Notes under the pieces: model-generated
Seen by the model: the letters and a program-made list of their open reading frames with translations, nothing else
Told to the model about the DNA's origin: nothing
Database searches by the model: none
Program-made: the position numbers and the translations under genes
DNA from: Paenisporosarcina sp049671445
GTDB lineage: Bacteria; Bacillota; Bacilli; Bacillales_A; Planococcaceae
Length of the DNA: 64,000 nt
Assembly: GCF_049671445.1 (NCBI RefSeq)
Contig: NZ_JBATUX010000118.1
Location: 62,001-126,000, forward strand
Direction of reading: 5' to 3'
Shown here: piece after piece, positions 16,150 through 26,600 of the stretch
Layout: the number at the start of each line of letters is the position of its first letter
Numbering within the stretch: the first letter of the stretch is position 1

Positions 16150-17046
16150 ATGAAATTCTTATTCCGTAATGTAAAAGAATTAGTCGAATTAGCGACAACT
16201 GAAAATAAATTAATCTCTGAATTAATGATAGAACAAGAAATGCTAGTTACGAGAAGAAGCCGTGAAGATATTATGAAGCAAATGGATACAAACCTTACTG
16301 TAATGGAACAAGCAGTGGAAAAAGGGTTGAAAGGTGTTCATTCCACATCAGGCTTAACTGGTGGAGATGCTGTACTTCTTCACAATTATATGAAAAAGGG
16401 CAATACACTTTCAGGAGCATTATTAATCGACGCAGTTAGTAAAGCTGTAGCGACTAATGAAGTGAACGCAGCAATGGGAACTATTTGTGCAACACCAACT
16501 GCAGGTTCTGCAGGGGTGGTACCAGGTACTTTATTTGCTGTGCAAAATCAATTGAATCCAACACGTGAAGAAATGATTCGTTATTTATTTACTTCTGGAG
16601 CATTTGGATTCGTCGTAGCAAACAATGCATCGATTTCTGGCGCTGCCGGTGGATGCCAAGCTGAAGTAGGTTCAGCTGCTGCAATGGCTGCTGCTGCCAT
16701 TGTCGAAATGTCAGGTGGTTCTCCTCAGCAATGTTCAGAGGCTTTTGCCATTTCAATGAAAAACATGTTAGGACTTGTTTGTGACCCTGTTGCTGGATTA
16801 GTTGAAGTTCCATGTGTGAAACGTAATGCGATGGGTGCTGCTAATGCATTAGTTTCTGCTGATATGGCACTAGCAGGTGTTACAAGTCGTATTCCATGTG
16901 ATGAAGTAATTGACGCAATGTTTAAGATTGGGCAAACTATGCCAAGTGCATTAAAAGAAACGGCACAAGGTGGTTTAGCTGCAACTCCAACAGGGAGAGC
17001 ACTAGCAGAAAGAATTTTTGGTGCTGACTTTGTAAAAGGTGTATAG
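16150..17046 (+). CDS. sdaAA: L-serine dehydratase, alpha subunit
   Basis: 298-residue alpha chain, which carries the oxygen-sensitive 4Fe-4S cluster. Cysteines occur in the expected contexts: TICATPTAGSAGVVPG (about 115-130), GLVCDPVAGLVEVPCVKRN (about 211-229) and SRIPCDEVIDAMF near 250. It follows sdaAB with GGAGGG before the ATG. Its end overlaps the recG start by 8 bases. Confidence 0.94.
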   Translation: MKFLFRNVKELVELATTENKLISELMIEQEMLVTRRSREDIMKQMDTNLTVMEQAVEKGLKGVHSTSGLTGGDAVLLHNYMKKGNTLSGALLIDAVSKAVATNEVNAAMGTICATPTAGSAGVVPGTLFAVQNQLNPTREEMIRYLFTSGAFGFVVANNASISGAAGGCQAEVGSAAAMAAAAIVEMSGGSPQQCSEAFAISMKNMLGLVCDPVAGLVEVPCVKRNAMGAANALVSADMALAGVTSRIPCDEVIDAMFKIGQTMPSALKETAQGGLAATPTGRALAERIFGADFVKGV

Positions 17047-19087
17047 TAAACAGCTTCAGTCCGTAAACAGCATAAAAGGCGTTGGTGGAGAAACAGAAAA
17101 AACCTTAGCCGATATGGGAATTCTTACGTTGCAAGATCTCGTCATGACATTCCCATATCGTCATGAAGATTTTCGTTTAAAAAACATTGCAGAAACACCA
17201 CATAACGAACGAGTGACAGTAGAAGGAAGGGTCGAAAGCGAGCCTTCTATTCTTTTTTTAGGCAAAAATAAATCACGTTTACAAATCCGACTTCTTGTTG
17301 GGCCACATTTAATCAAAGTTGTGTTCTTTAATCAAGCGTACTTAAAAAATAAGATAACGAGCGGGCAAATCGTAACAGTCACAGGAAAATGGGATCGTGG
17401 TCGCCAAGCGATTAGTGCAACTCATTTTTCTTCAGGCCCCAAAACAGACCAAATTGATTTTGAACCTATGTATAGTTTGAAAGGTTCTCTTCATCAAAAA
17501 ACTTTCCGCAAATTTATGCATCAGGCTTTGCAAGAATTGGGTACAGATATCGAGGAATGTTTACCACATGAAATTAGAGAATCATATAAACTTTTATCCG
17601 TGTTCGAAGCACTTGAAGGTGTTCATTTTCCAAAAGATGCTGAACATGTCAAACAAGCTAGAAGAAGATTTGTCTATGAAGAGTTATTGATGTTCCAATT
17701 GAAAATGCAAGCGATTAAAAAAGTACGTAAAGAACAAAATCCAGGCATTCCGATTGCTTACGATATTCAGAAATTAAAAGATTTGATAGCAACTTTACCA
17801 TATGAGTTAACCGCAGCTCAGAAACGTGTGGTTAATGAAATATGTAAAGATTTAAAAGAACCTCATCGCATGAATCGATTGCTTCAAGGAGATGTAGGTT
17901 CTGGGAAAACGGTAGTAGCGGCTATAGCATTGTACGCTGTTATCACGGCTGGTTTCCAAGGGGCATTAATGGCTCCGACAGAAATTTTAGCAGAGCAACA
18001 TGCTGATTCTTTGCATGAATGGTTAGCTCCAATGGGCATTCGCATCGCGTTATTAACGGGTTCTACCAAAACGAAAGCTCGTAGGACTCTGCATGAACAA
18101 CTTCGAAATGGTGAAATCGATTTACTTATTGGTACACATGCCCTAATTCAGCCAGATGTGGAATTTCGTCAACTTGGACTCGTGATTACTGATGAGCAGC
18201 ATCGATTTGGTGTTGAACAAAGACGTGTATTAAGAGATAAAGGCATGAGTCCTGACGTGTTATTTATGACCGCAACACCGATTCCTCGTACGCTAGCTAT
18301 TACGGCATTTGGGGAAATGGATGTTTCTACCATCGATGAAATGCCTGCTGGTCGAAAAGAAATCGAAACGCATTGGGTCAAAAAGGAACTCTTTGATGAA
18401 ACCATTAAACGAATGGCAAAAGAACTGCTAGAGGGTAAACAAGCGTATGTTATTTGTCCTCTTATTGAAGAGTCTGATAAGCTTGATGTCCAAAATACGG
18501 TTGAAGTGTATGAACAATTATCTTCCATATTTCATAATAAATTTAAAGTAGGTCTTATGCATGGTCGCTTGCATTCGACTGAAAAAGATGAAGTGATGCG
18601 AGCGTTTAGTGAAGGGCAAATTCAAGTTCTTGTCTCCACAACGGTTGTAGAGGTTGGAGTAAATGTGCCGAATGCTACCTTTATGGTTATTTACGATGCT
18701 GAACGTTTTGGACTAGCACAACTTCATCAACTTCGTGGCCGTGTAGGCCGTGGATCAGAGCAGTCGTATTGTATATTACTTGCAGATCCGAAGTCAGAAG
18801 AAGGGAAAGAGCGTATGATTTCTATGACCGAAACGAATGACGGTTTTAAATTGGCTCAAAAAGATTTAGAACTTCGAGGTCCAGGTGACTTTTTTGGTCG
18901 CAAGCAAAGTGGGATGCCCGAATTTAAAATGGCTGATTTGGTTCATGATTATCGAGCATTAGAAACTGCGAGACAAGATGCTGAGAAATTTCTTGCTTCA
19001 GATGAGTTTTGGACGAGTGAGGAGACGATGTGTTTGCGTACTTACTTACAAAACTCGGGCGCCTTAGAGGGAGATAGAATAGATTAA
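17039..19087 (+). CDS. recG: ATP-dependent DNA helicase RecG
   Basis: 682-residue branch-migration helicase that processes stalled forks and Holliday junctions. N-terminal wedge/OB domain (about 1-240), Walker A GDVGSGKTVVAAIA near residue 284, DEQHRFG near 385, TATPIPRTLA near 413, and the QLRGRVGRG motif near 564. Start is GUG at 17039, inside the end of sdaAA; only AAAAGG immediately before it could serve as a binding site, so initiation probably depends on coupling with sdaAA. The N-terminus aligns with the family (SIKGVGGETEKTL near residue 11), which supports this start. Confidence 0.92.
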   Translation: MYSKQLQSVNSIKGVGGETEKTLADMGILTLQDLVMTFPYRHEDFRLKNIAETPHNERVTVEGRVESEPSILFLGKNKSRLQIRLLVGPHLIKVVFFNQAYLKNKITSGQIVTVTGKWDRGRQAISATHFSSGPKTDQIDFEPMYSLKGSLHQKTFRKFMHQALQELGTDIEECLPHEIRESYKLLSVFEALEGVHFPKDAEHVKQARRRFVYEELLMFQLKMQAIKKVRKEQNPGIPIAYDIQKLKDLIATLPYELTAAQKRVVNEICKDLKEPHRMNRLLQGDVGSGKTVVAAIALYAVITAGFQGALMAPTEILAEQHADSLHEWLAPMGIRIALLTGSTKTKARRTLHEQLRNGEIDLLIGTHALIQPDVEFRQLGLVITDEQHRFGVEQRRVLRDKGMSPDVLFMTATPIPRTLAITAFGEMDVSTIDEMPAGRKEIETHWVKKELFDETIKRMAKELLEGKQAYVICPLIEESDKLDVQNTVEVYEQLSSIFHNKFKVGLMHGRLHSTEKDEVMRAFSEGQIQVLVSTTVVEVGVNVPNATFMVIYDAERFGLAQLHQLRGRVGRGSEQSYCILLADPKSEEGKERMISMTETNDGFKLAQKDLELRGPGDFFGRKQSGMPEFKMADLVHDYRALETARQDAEKFLASDEFWTSEETMCLRTYLQNSGALEGDRID

Positions 19088-19088
19088 T

Positions 19089-19150
19089 AAGAATGCTGGG
19101 ACTGTTTAAAAAGGTCATACTTTTAGACAATCCTTGCATTCTTTTTCTTG
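19089..19150 (+). terminator. Terminator after recG
   Basis: Long hairpin: AAGAATGC (19089-19096) pairs with GCATTCTT (19136-19143), with an inner pairing of GGACTGTTTAAAA to TTTTAGACAATCC, and a tail TTTCTTG. The 3' arm overlaps the -35 of the fapR promoter. Confidence 0.75.
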
Positions 19151-19162
19151 TATTTATATACT
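19134..19162 (+). promoter_or_regulatory. fapR operon promoter
   Basis: TTGCAT (19134-19139), 17-base spacer, TATACT (19157-19162). The -35 is embedded in the 3' arm of the recG terminator. The FapR box begins 4 bases after the -10. Confidence 0.7.
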
Positions 19163-19166
19163 GATA

Positions 19167-19184
19167 ATAGTACCAAGTGCTAAT
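19167..19184 (+). promoter_or_regulatory. FapR operator (auto-regulation of lipid operon)
   Basis: ATAGTACCAAGTGCTAAT is an imperfect palindrome close to the known FapR box (TTAGTACC...TACTAA type). It covers the expected transcription start, so FapR bound here would block initiation of fapR-plsX-fabD-fabG. Malonyl-CoA releases FapR in the characterised family. Confidence 0.75.
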
Positions 19185-19200
19185 ATCGGATGGTGAACCT

Positions 19201-19785
19201 ATGAAACGCTCAAAAAAGGAACGACAACAACAATTAATCAATACTATTAAAAATAATCCATTTATCACAGACGATGCCTTAGCAAATCAGTTTACAGTCA
19301 GTGTTCAAACGATTCGCTTGGACCGTTTAGAGTTGTCGATACCTGAGTTGCGTGAACGTATTAAACACGTAGCCTCTAAATCATTTGAGGATGAGGTTCG
19401 TTCTTTACCTTTAAGTGATGTAATTGGGGAAATGGTAGACATTGAGCTGGATGAACGAGCAATTTCAATATTTGACGTTAAATCAGAACATATATTTCAG
19501 AGAAATCAAATTGCGCGAGGACATCATTTATTCGCTCAGGCTAACTCCTTGGCTGTAGCAGTTATCAATGATGAATTAGCGCTAACCGTTAAATCTACTT
19601 TATCATTTGTAAAGCCAGTTAAATTAGGCGATCGGGTCATCGCAAAAGCATTTGTAACCCGAAACGATCAAGAAAAAAACCGCACATTTGTCGAAGTCAC
19701 ATCAACTGTTGAAAATGAGATTGTTTTCGAAGGGCAGTTTGAAATGTTTCGAGCGAATGAGGCAAGTAAAGGTGAATTAAAATGA
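19201..19785 (+). CDS. fapR: Transcription factor FapR, lipid synthesis repressor
   Basis: 194-residue repressor: N-terminal DeoR-like helix-turn-helix (FITDDALANQFTVSVQTIRL, about 21-40), a linker helix (SIPELRERIK), and a C-terminal hot-dog domain that binds malonyl-CoA (RNQIARGHHLFAQANSLAVA, about 101-120). A GUG at 19177 is in frame but lies inside the operator; the ATG at 19201 matches the family N-terminus (MKRSKKERQ). Its stop overlaps plsX by 4 bases. Confidence 0.94.
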   Translation: MKRSKKERQQQLINTIKNNPFITDDALANQFTVSVQTIRLDRLELSIPELRERIKHVASKSFEDEVRSLPLSDVIGEMVDIELDERAISIFDVKSEHIFQRNQIARGHHLFAQANSLAVAVINDELALTVKSTLSFVKPVKLGDRVIAKAFVTRNDQEKNRTFVEVTSTVENEIVFEGQFEMFRANEASKGELK

Positions 19786-20774
19786 AAATAGCTGTAGACG
19801 CAATGGGTGGAGACCACGCACCGAAAGAAATCGTGGAGGGTGTCTATTTGGCACTCGAAAAATTTGAAGATATTCATATTTTATTATTTGGACATGAGGA
19901 AAAGGTAAAACCTTATTTTAAACCACATGATCGATTAACGATGATTCATACAGAAGAAAAAATTGAATCAGACGATGAACCTGTTAGAGCAATTCGTCGA
20001 AAAAAAGATGCCTCAATGGTGCGAATGGCTGAAGCTGTGAAAACAGGCGAAGCTGATGCATGTGTATCTGCCGGAAATACGGGAGCACTTATGGCTGCCG
20101 GTCTTTTTATCGTAGGACGAATTGAAGGAATCGATCGCCCTGCACTTGCGCCTACATTACCAACAGTCGATGGACAAGGTTTCGTCATGTTAGATCTTGG
20201 CGCGAATTCAGATGCTAAGCCTGAACATTTGGTGCAGTTCGGAATTATGGGAAGTATTTACGCAGCGAAAGTTCGTGGAATCGAATCTCCACGTGTAGGC
20301 TTACTCAACATTGGTACGGAAGAAACGAAAGGCAATGAGTTGACTAAATTAGCCTTTACTCAGTTAAAGCAGGCTCCAATTAATTTTGTAGGAAACGTAG
20401 AATCTCGTGATTTACTATTAAATGTAGCTGACGTCGTGGTAACGGACGGCTTTACAGGAAATATGGTATTAAAAACAATTGAAGGTACCGCAGCTAGTTT
20501 CTTTAGCATGTTAAAAGAAGTGTATGGGGCTTCAACAAAGTCGAAAATCTCTGCCTATCTCGTAAAAGATGATTTGAGAGGTTTGAAAAATAAAATGGAT
20601 TATACCGAATATGGTGGTGCTGCTTTGTTTGGTTTAAACGCACCTGTCATAAAAGCACATGGTTCTTCAAATGCAACTGCAGTAATGAACGCAATCCGCC
20701 AAGCCCGCACAATGGTTGAATTTGACGTCTGTGGAACCATTCACTCAACAATAGCAGGAGGCAAAACACAATGA
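19782..20774 (+). CDS. plsX: Phosphate acyltransferase PlsX
   Basis: 330-residue peripheral membrane enzyme that makes acyl-phosphate from acyl-ACP, the first step of the PlsX-PlsY route to phosphatidic acid. Opens with IAVDAMGGDHAPKEIVEG; SAGNTGALMAAGLF (about 86-99) and VVTDGFTGNMVLKT (about 220-233) are family motifs. ATG overlaps the fapR stop and its own stop overlaps fabD by 4 bases, so fapR-plsX-fabD is tightly coupled. Confidence 0.95.
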   Translation: MKIAVDAMGGDHAPKEIVEGVYLALEKFEDIHILLFGHEEKVKPYFKPHDRLTMIHTEEKIESDDEPVRAIRRKKDASMVRMAEAVKTGEADACVSAGNTGALMAAGLFIVGRIEGIDRPALAPTLPTVDGQGFVMLDLGANSDAKPEHLVQFGIMGSIYAAKVRGIESPRVGLLNIGTEETKGNELTKLAFTQLKQAPINFVGNVESRDLLLNVADVVVTDGFTGNMVLKTIEGTAASFFSMLKEVYGASTKSKISAYLVKDDLRGLKNKMDYTEYGGAALFGLNAPVIKAHGSSNATAVMNAIRQARTMVEFDVCGTIHSTIAGGKTQ

Positions 20775-21715
20775 CCAAGATTGCATTTATTTTTCCTGGA
20801 CAAGGTTCTCAAGCTGTAGGGATGGGAAGCGAACTAGTTCACTCAAACGAAGGAAATAAAAAGTTTTATGATAAAGCGGATGACCAGTTAGGTTTCGCCT
20901 TATCTAAACTGATGCTAGAAGGACCTGCAGAAGAATTGACCTATACATACAATGCCCAACCAGCGTTGTTGACAACAAGTACGATGGTTTCTGAACTTCT
21001 CCAAGCAGCTGGATTAAAACCTGACTATACAATTGGTCATAGTTTAGGAGAATACTCAGCGCTTGTTGCTTCGGGGGTAATGTCATTTGAGGATGGCGTG
21101 AAAATCGTTCATCATAGAGGTTTGTTCATGAATGAAGCGGTACCGGCAGGAGAAGGTGCGATGGCGGCGATATTAGGTATGCAATCAGATGAGTTGAAAG
21201 TAATTACGGATCATGTTACTTCACAAGGCGATGTAGTTCAATTAGCCAACTTGAATTGTCCAGGTCAAATTGTTATTTCTGGAACTAAACAAGGTGTAGA
21301 GAAAGCTTCTGTACAAGCTAAAGAAGCGGGAGCTAAACGTGCGATACCATTAGTTGTAAGTGGGCCATTCCATTCGGAATTAATGCGTCCGGCAGCCTCG
21401 AAGTTGCAGCAAGCGTTAGACCAACTCGAACTGCATAACACAGATGTGCCTGTTATTTCTAATGTAACAGCAAGTCCGGTAACTACAGCAGAAGAAATGA
21501 AAGAATTACTCGTTCAACAATTATATTCTCCTGTACGTTTTGAAGAATCGATTCGTCACTTGATGGACTTAGGTGTCAACACGTTTATTGAATGTGGACC
21601 TGGCAAGGTATTGAGTGGATTAGTGAAGAAAATTGATCGATCTGCAGTTATTTATGCAGCTTATGATTTAGAGACAATTGAACAAGTGATTGAAGCATCG
21701 AAGGAGTGGTCGTAA
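20771..21715 (+). CDS. fabD: Malonyl-CoA-ACP transacylase
   Basis: 314-residue enzyme that moves the malonyl group from CoA to acyl carrier protein, starting fatty acid elongation. FPGQGSQAVGMG near residue 9, the nucleophile elbow GHSLGEYSAL (about 90-99), and GPFHSELM with the catalytic histidine near 200 are present. Its TAA shares one base with the fabG ATG. It consumes malonyl-CoA, the signal sensed by FapR upstream. Confidence 0.95.
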   Translation: MTKIAFIFPGQGSQAVGMGSELVHSNEGNKKFYDKADDQLGFALSKLMLEGPAEELTYTYNAQPALLTTSTMVSELLQAAGLKPDYTIGHSLGEYSALVASGVMSFEDGVKIVHHRGLFMNEAVPAGEGAMAAILGMQSDELKVITDHVTSQGDVVQLANLNCPGQIVISGTKQGVEKASVQAKEAGAKRAIPLVVSGPFHSELMRPAASKLQQALDQLELHNTDVPVISNVTASPVTTAEEMKELLVQQLYSPVRFEESIRHLMDLGVNTFIECGPGKVLSGLVKKIDRSAVIYAAYDLETIEQVIEASKEWS

Positions 21716-22461
21716 TGGGGAAATTGAACGGAAAGACAGCAATCGTAACTGGGGCTTCTCGCGGGATTGGAGCCGAGATTGCCAAGTACTTGGCAAAAGA
21801 AGGCGCACGTATTGCCGTGAATTACAGTGGTAGTCAGGCAAAAGCCGAAGAAGTTGTGAACGAAATTACGGCAAACGGTGGAGAAGCATTTGCTATTCAA
21901 GCAAGTGTAAGTGATGCCGAAAGTGTATCAGCAATGATTTCTGAAACAATGAATCGTTTTGGTAGCATTGATATCCTCGTTAACAACGCGGGTATCACAC
22001 GTGATAACTTATTGATGAGAATGAAAGAAAACGAATGGGACGACGTTATTAATACAAATCTAAAAGGTGTGTTTTTATGTACGAAAGCTGTTACACGCCA
22101 AATGATGAAACAACGTTCTGGACGAATTATTAATATTTCTTCAATCGTTGGTGTGTCTGGTAACGCTGGTCAAGCTAACTATGTAGCTGCAAAAGCTGGA
22201 GTTATTGGTTTAACGAAGACAACAGCTAAAGAATTAGCGAGTCGTAATATTAATGTTAATGCGATTGCTCCAGGATTTATTACGACGGAAATGACAGATG
22301 AATTACCAGAAGATGTGAAAAATCAAATGCTTACTCAAATCCCACTAGCTAAATTGGGTAGTCCTCAAGATGTTGCAAAAGCTGTTGTGTTTTTAGCTTC
22401 TGAAGATTCAAACTATATTACTGGCCAAACACTGCATGTAGATGGTGGCATGGTTATGTAA
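21715..22461 (+). CDS. fabG: 3-oxoacyl-ACP reductase
   Basis: 248-residue NADPH-dependent short-chain dehydrogenase that reduces 3-oxoacyl-ACP. Cofactor loop TGASRGIGAEIA near residue 12, NNAGITRDNL near 88, catalytic Ser in NISSIVGVSG near 140 and Tyr-x3-Lys in NYVAAKAG near 153. A GUG at 21706 is in frame, but AAGGAG at 21701-21706 is 8 bases before the ATG at 21715, which also gives the family N-terminus. Last gene before the acpP leader. Confidence 0.95.
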   Translation: MGKLNGKTAIVTGASRGIGAEIAKYLAKEGARIAVNYSGSQAKAEEVVNEITANGGEAFAIQASVSDAESVSAMISETMNRFGSIDILVNNAGITRDNLLMRMKENEWDDVINTNLKGVFLCTKAVTRQMMKQRSGRIINISSIVGVSGNAGQANYVAAKAGVIGLTKTTAKELASRNINVNAIAPGFITTEMTDELPEDVKNQMLTQIPLAKLGSPQDVAKAVVFLASEDSNYITGQTLHVDGGMVM

Positions 22462-22491
22462 TTGCCCCTATCAAGTAGGCGTGGTTTTTTG

Positions 22492-22497
22492 TATAAT
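22492..22497 (+). promoter_or_regulatory. Candidate -10 element for acpP
   Basis: A perfect TATAAT 22 bases before the acpP GUG, but with no recognisable -35 at 16-18 bases. acpP could have its own start here in addition to read-through from fabG. Confidence 0.35.
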
Positions 22498-22518
22498 CAT
22501 TGAGGGGAGGTGACTTTA

Positions 22519-22755
22519 GTGGCAACTGTAATAGAGCGCGTAACAAAAGTAATCGTAGATCGTTTAGGTGTAGACGAGAGCGAAGTAAAATTGGAAGCTT
22601 CTTTCCGAGATGATTTAGGTGCTGATTCATTAGATGTAGTTGAACTTGTTATGGAATTAGAAGATGAGTTCGATATGGAAATTTCTGACGAAGATGCTGA
22701 GCAAATCAGTACTGTAGGAAGTGCAGTAACTTTTATTGAAAGCAAACAAGGATAA
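22519..22755 (+). CDS. acpP: Acyl carrier protein
   Basis: 78-residue carrier of growing acyl chains on a phosphopantetheine arm attached to Ser in GADSLDVVELVMELE (about residues 36-50). The acidic helix EDEFDMEISDEDAE is typical. The GUG at 22519 is chosen over the GUG at 22510 because GGGGAGG (22504-22510) covers the latter and is 8 bases from the former; it also matches the family start (ATVIERVTK). A terminator follows at 22772. Confidence 0.97.
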   Translation: MATVIERVTKVIVDRLGVDESEVKLEASFRDDLGADSLDVVELVMELEDEFDMEISDEDAEQISTVGSAVTFIESKQG

Positions 22756-22771
22756 GCAATTATTCCATTGC

Positions 22772-22824
22772 GAGACGTGGAAGACATTCACATGAATGAT
22801 CTTCTGCGTCTCTATTTCTTTTTG
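22772..22824 (+). terminator. Terminator after acpP
   Basis: GAGACG (22772-22777) pairs with CGTCTC (22807-22812), inside it GAAGA with TCTTC and ATTCA with TGAAT, followed by TATTTCTTTTTG. It separates acpP from the rnc promoter, whose -35 begins in the tail. Confidence 0.8.
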
Positions 22825-22850
22825 CACAAAGGACGACAAACGAGTAAAAT
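22822..22850 (+). promoter_or_regulatory. Promoter for rnc-smc-ftsY
   Basis: TTGCAC (22822-22827), 17-base spacer, TAAAAT (22845-22850), 35 bases before the rnc ATG. Confidence 0.7.
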
Positions 22851-22884
22851 AGACGGTAGGTATTAAAGGAAGGCAGATTACATA

Positions 22885-23652
22885 ATGACGGGTAAACGTA
22901 GAGGGACGCCTCAAAAAAACGGAACATTTTCAGAATCAGTTAAACAATCATTTGCAATTTTACAACAAGAATTAGGAGTTCAATTTAAAAATCCGGAACT
23001 TCTTTATCAATCATTTACGCATTCATCTTATGTGAATGAGCATCGACGCAAATTTTACACGGACAATGAGCGACTTGAATTTTTAGGTGACGCGGTCCTT
23101 GAACTGTCTGTCTCTCAGTATTTATTTCAAAAGTTTACTGCCATGAGTGAAGGTGAGTTGACAAAATTACGTGCAGCGATTGTATGTGAACCGTCACTCG
23201 TATTATTTGCGAATGAATTGAACTTTGGGAAATATGTACTTTTAGGTAAGGGAGAAGAAGTTACAGGTGGACGAGAACGTCCTGCACTACTTGCAGACGT
23301 CTTTGAATCTTATGTGGGTGCCCTTTATTTAGATCAAGGCTTACAACCTGTTGTAACGTTTTTAGAGAAAGTAGTCTTTCCGAAAGTCGAAACCGGTGCT
23401 TTTTCGCATGTGATGGATTATAAGAGTCAATTGCAAGAAATGGTTCAACAAACAAACAACGGTACCTTAAGCTATGAAATCATAGAAGAAAAAGGACCCG
23501 CCCATAACCGTACGTTTGTTTCTAGTGTTCGATTAGGAAACAACGAACTAGGTATTGGCAACGGCAAGTCTAAAAAAGAAGCTGAACAACAAGCCGCACA
23601 AGTAGCGATTGTTCACTTAAAAGAACATGCTACAAGCAGACAGGAGGGCTAA
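22885..23652 (+). CDS. rnc: Ribonuclease III
   Basis: 255-residue double-strand RNA endonuclease for rRNA, the signal recognition RNA and antisense duplexes. The catalytic signature NERLEFLGDAVLEL lies at about 61-74, the second metal site (LLADVFESYVGALYLD) near 133-148, and a C-terminal dsRNA-binding domain from about 175 to 248. ATG preceded by AAAGGAAGG. Two bases separate it from smc. Length is a few residues over the B. subtilis form. Confidence 0.95.
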   Translation: MTGKRRGTPQKNGTFSESVKQSFAILQQELGVQFKNPELLYQSFTHSSYVNEHRRKFYTDNERLEFLGDAVLELSVSQYLFQKFTAMSEGELTKLRAAIVCEPSLVLFANELNFGKYVLLGKGEEVTGGRERPALLADVFESYVGALYLDQGLQPVVTFLEKVVFPKVETGAFSHVMDYKSQLQEMVQQTNNGTLSYEIIEEKGPAHNRTFVSSVRLGNNELGIGNGKSKKEAEQQAAQVAIVHLKEHATSRQEG

Positions 23653-23654
23653 TT

Positions 23655-26600
23655 TTGTTCCTGAAACGACTTGAAGTTATTGGATTTAAATCGTTTGCGG
23701 ATCGAGTTGGTATCGATTTTGTACCTGGAGTAACCGCGGTTGTTGGTCCTAACGGTAGTGGGAAAAGTAATGTAACAGATGCTATTCGATGGGTTCTCGG
23801 TGAACAATCAGCAAAATCTCTTCGTGGAGCCAAAATGGAAGATGTGATTTTTGCGGGTAGTGATTCTAGAAAACCACTTAACTTTGCAGAAGTCACACTC
23901 ATACTCGACAACTCAGATCAGCGATTGCCTTTAGATTATAATGAAATAAGTGTTACAAGACGCGTGTTTCGTTCTGGAGATAGCGATTATTTATTAAATA
24001 AACAATCTTGTAGATTGAAAGATATTACAGATTTGTTTATGGATTCAGGATTAGGCAAAGAAGCCTTTTCTATTATTTCACAAGGACGAGTAGACGAGAT
24101 TTTAAATAGTCGTCCTGAAGACCGTCGTTCGATTTTTGAAGAAGCAGCTGGCGTTCTTAAATACAAATTGCGTAAAAAGAAAGCCGAGAATAAACTCTTT
24201 GAAACAGATGACAATCTTCATCGCGTGTTGGATATACTACATGAGTTAGATGATCGTATGGAGCCGCTTCAAATGCAAGCGTCTGCGGCCACTGATTATT
24301 TGCGTATGTCTGAAGAACTAAAAGACGTGGATCTCAAGTTAATTGCGTTTGATTTAACAAGCGTAAACAAACGGTTAACTGAAGTAATGTTAGAAGTGGA
24401 CATTTTCAAGCAACAAGAAAAGGAACTTGAAAATGTCATAGGGAATATGGAACTTGAGATGCAAACAGTTCGAGGTCAATTGGCAAAGCAAGATCGTTTA
24501 ATTGATGAGTCTCAAGAGTCATTAGTTGAAGCAAGTTCAGAACTGGAACGCTGGGATGGCCGCAAGCAATTAATGGCTGAAAAACGTCAAAATAAGGATC
24601 AACAAATTGAAAAATTAAAATCGACAATTGTTGATCTCGAAGAAGACAAAGTCCAATTAACGAACCAGTTGGAACTTAAGCAAATGATTGCGACAAAAAG
24701 TAAAGCTGAACTCCGAACTGTTCAAAATGAAGTGAAACAATTAGATCATTTATTAAAACAAACAAGTGCTGAAATTGAAGTCGAAATAGAAGATTATAAA
24801 TCAACTTACATTGAATTGTTGAATGAAGAAGCAACTGTTAAAAATGAGTTGAAACATTTAGATCAACAACTTCTTCAGCAAGATGAATTTAAAGGTAAGA
24901 AAACGAATGAATATAAACAAATTACTGCTGATTTAGCGGAAGTTGAAGAACAAAAGAATCAAGTGGAACAACAGCTTTTACAAATTCGTCGTTCTTTAAA
25001 TGAAAAATTGACTTACTACAAAGATCTTCAACAAACGTTTTCAAAAGAGAAAGATGAACTTGAATCTAAACAATCGATGTTGTATCAAGCTTATCAGCAT
25101 CAACAACAATTAAAAGCACGAAAAGAGTCGCTAGAAGCACTTGAAGCCGATTTTTCTGGCTTCTTCCAAGGTGTAAAAGAAGTGTTAGTTGCGCGTGAAA
25201 AGGGTCAGCTTACAGGGATAACTGGAGCGGTAGCGGAACTTATTCAAGTTAAAGCTTCTTACGCAAAAGCACTGGAAACTGCTCTAGGTGGTGCGATGCA
25301 ACATATTGTCACTGATACGGATCAAGATGCAAGAAAAGCAATTGCCTTTTTAAAGACTAAACGTTCTGGACGTGCTACCTTCTTACCTAAAACAGTGATG
25401 AAGTCGAGAAAAATTCAACCTGATGCTTTGCGAGGTATTACGAGTCATCCATCATTCATTCAAACGGCTGATGAACTCGTTTCTTTTGATCAATCTTCGA
25501 AATCCATCGTGGAAAATTTACTTGGTAATGTAATTGTCGTAAAAGATTTAGAAGGTGCATCCCAGATTGCGAAGTCTATTCAATATCGGTACCGAGTAGT
25601 GACGCTAGATGGTGATATTATTAATGCCGGTGGTTCATTAACTGGTGGATTTACGAAACAGCAATCTTCTGTATTCTCGAGAAAAGCTGAATTAGATGAA
25701 TTATCACTAAAACTATCTGGAATGGATCAAACCATTCACACGGCTGAAAATCAAGTATCTACATTAAAAATGGCGATTGATAAGCAAGTTGTCTTACTTG
25801 AAAGTATGAAAATTGAAGGTGAAGAAAGTAGAGCGCAAGAATTAGAACTTAGTTCAACTTCACGTGAACTTGAAGCCGCTTTTAAACGTCTAAAGGAACG
25901 TGCCTTTATTTCAAATTCTGAGGCCATGGACGTGACGACTCGTCATAAACAAGCTGTAGAGAAAAAAGAACACGCCCATAAACGTCTTTTTGAATTAAAA
26001 GAAGAGTTGGGTAAAATCAACGAAACGATTAATCGTTTAACGAATCTTAAATCTAAAAACTTAAGTGATCGAGATCAATTAACTGAACAAATGGCTGAGC
26101 TCCGTTCAAGGCAGGCTGTATTAACTGAACAATTGAAAGTTGCAGAACTAACTGTTGCTGAAATCCAAGAGAGCATTGGAAAAATGACGCATAAGCTTGA
26201 TCATGCTACGAAAGAAATGCAATGGTATCTAAATGGTGATAATCAAATGGGTCCAACACCTATTGAGATAGACCAGAACTTGAACGACTGGACGAACAAG
26301 AAAAAAACCCTTGTAGGGCTTATTGCGAAAAGTAAAGAAAAACGTACGCAAACTAACAACCAACTCCAACAAGTGGAGCTACAATTGAAGAAAAATGAAC
26401 ATTTACACAAACAGCAATTGGATGGACTACGAGCTGCTGAAGTGAAGATGAATCGATTTGACGTGGAGCAATCTACACTTCATTCACAATTGGAAGAAAA
26501 CTATCATGTTACAATCGATGAAATAGAACTTCCGAATATGGAAACGTTTGAAGAAGAAGGATCACGTAAAAAAGTCAAGTTACTTAAACAGTCAATTGAA

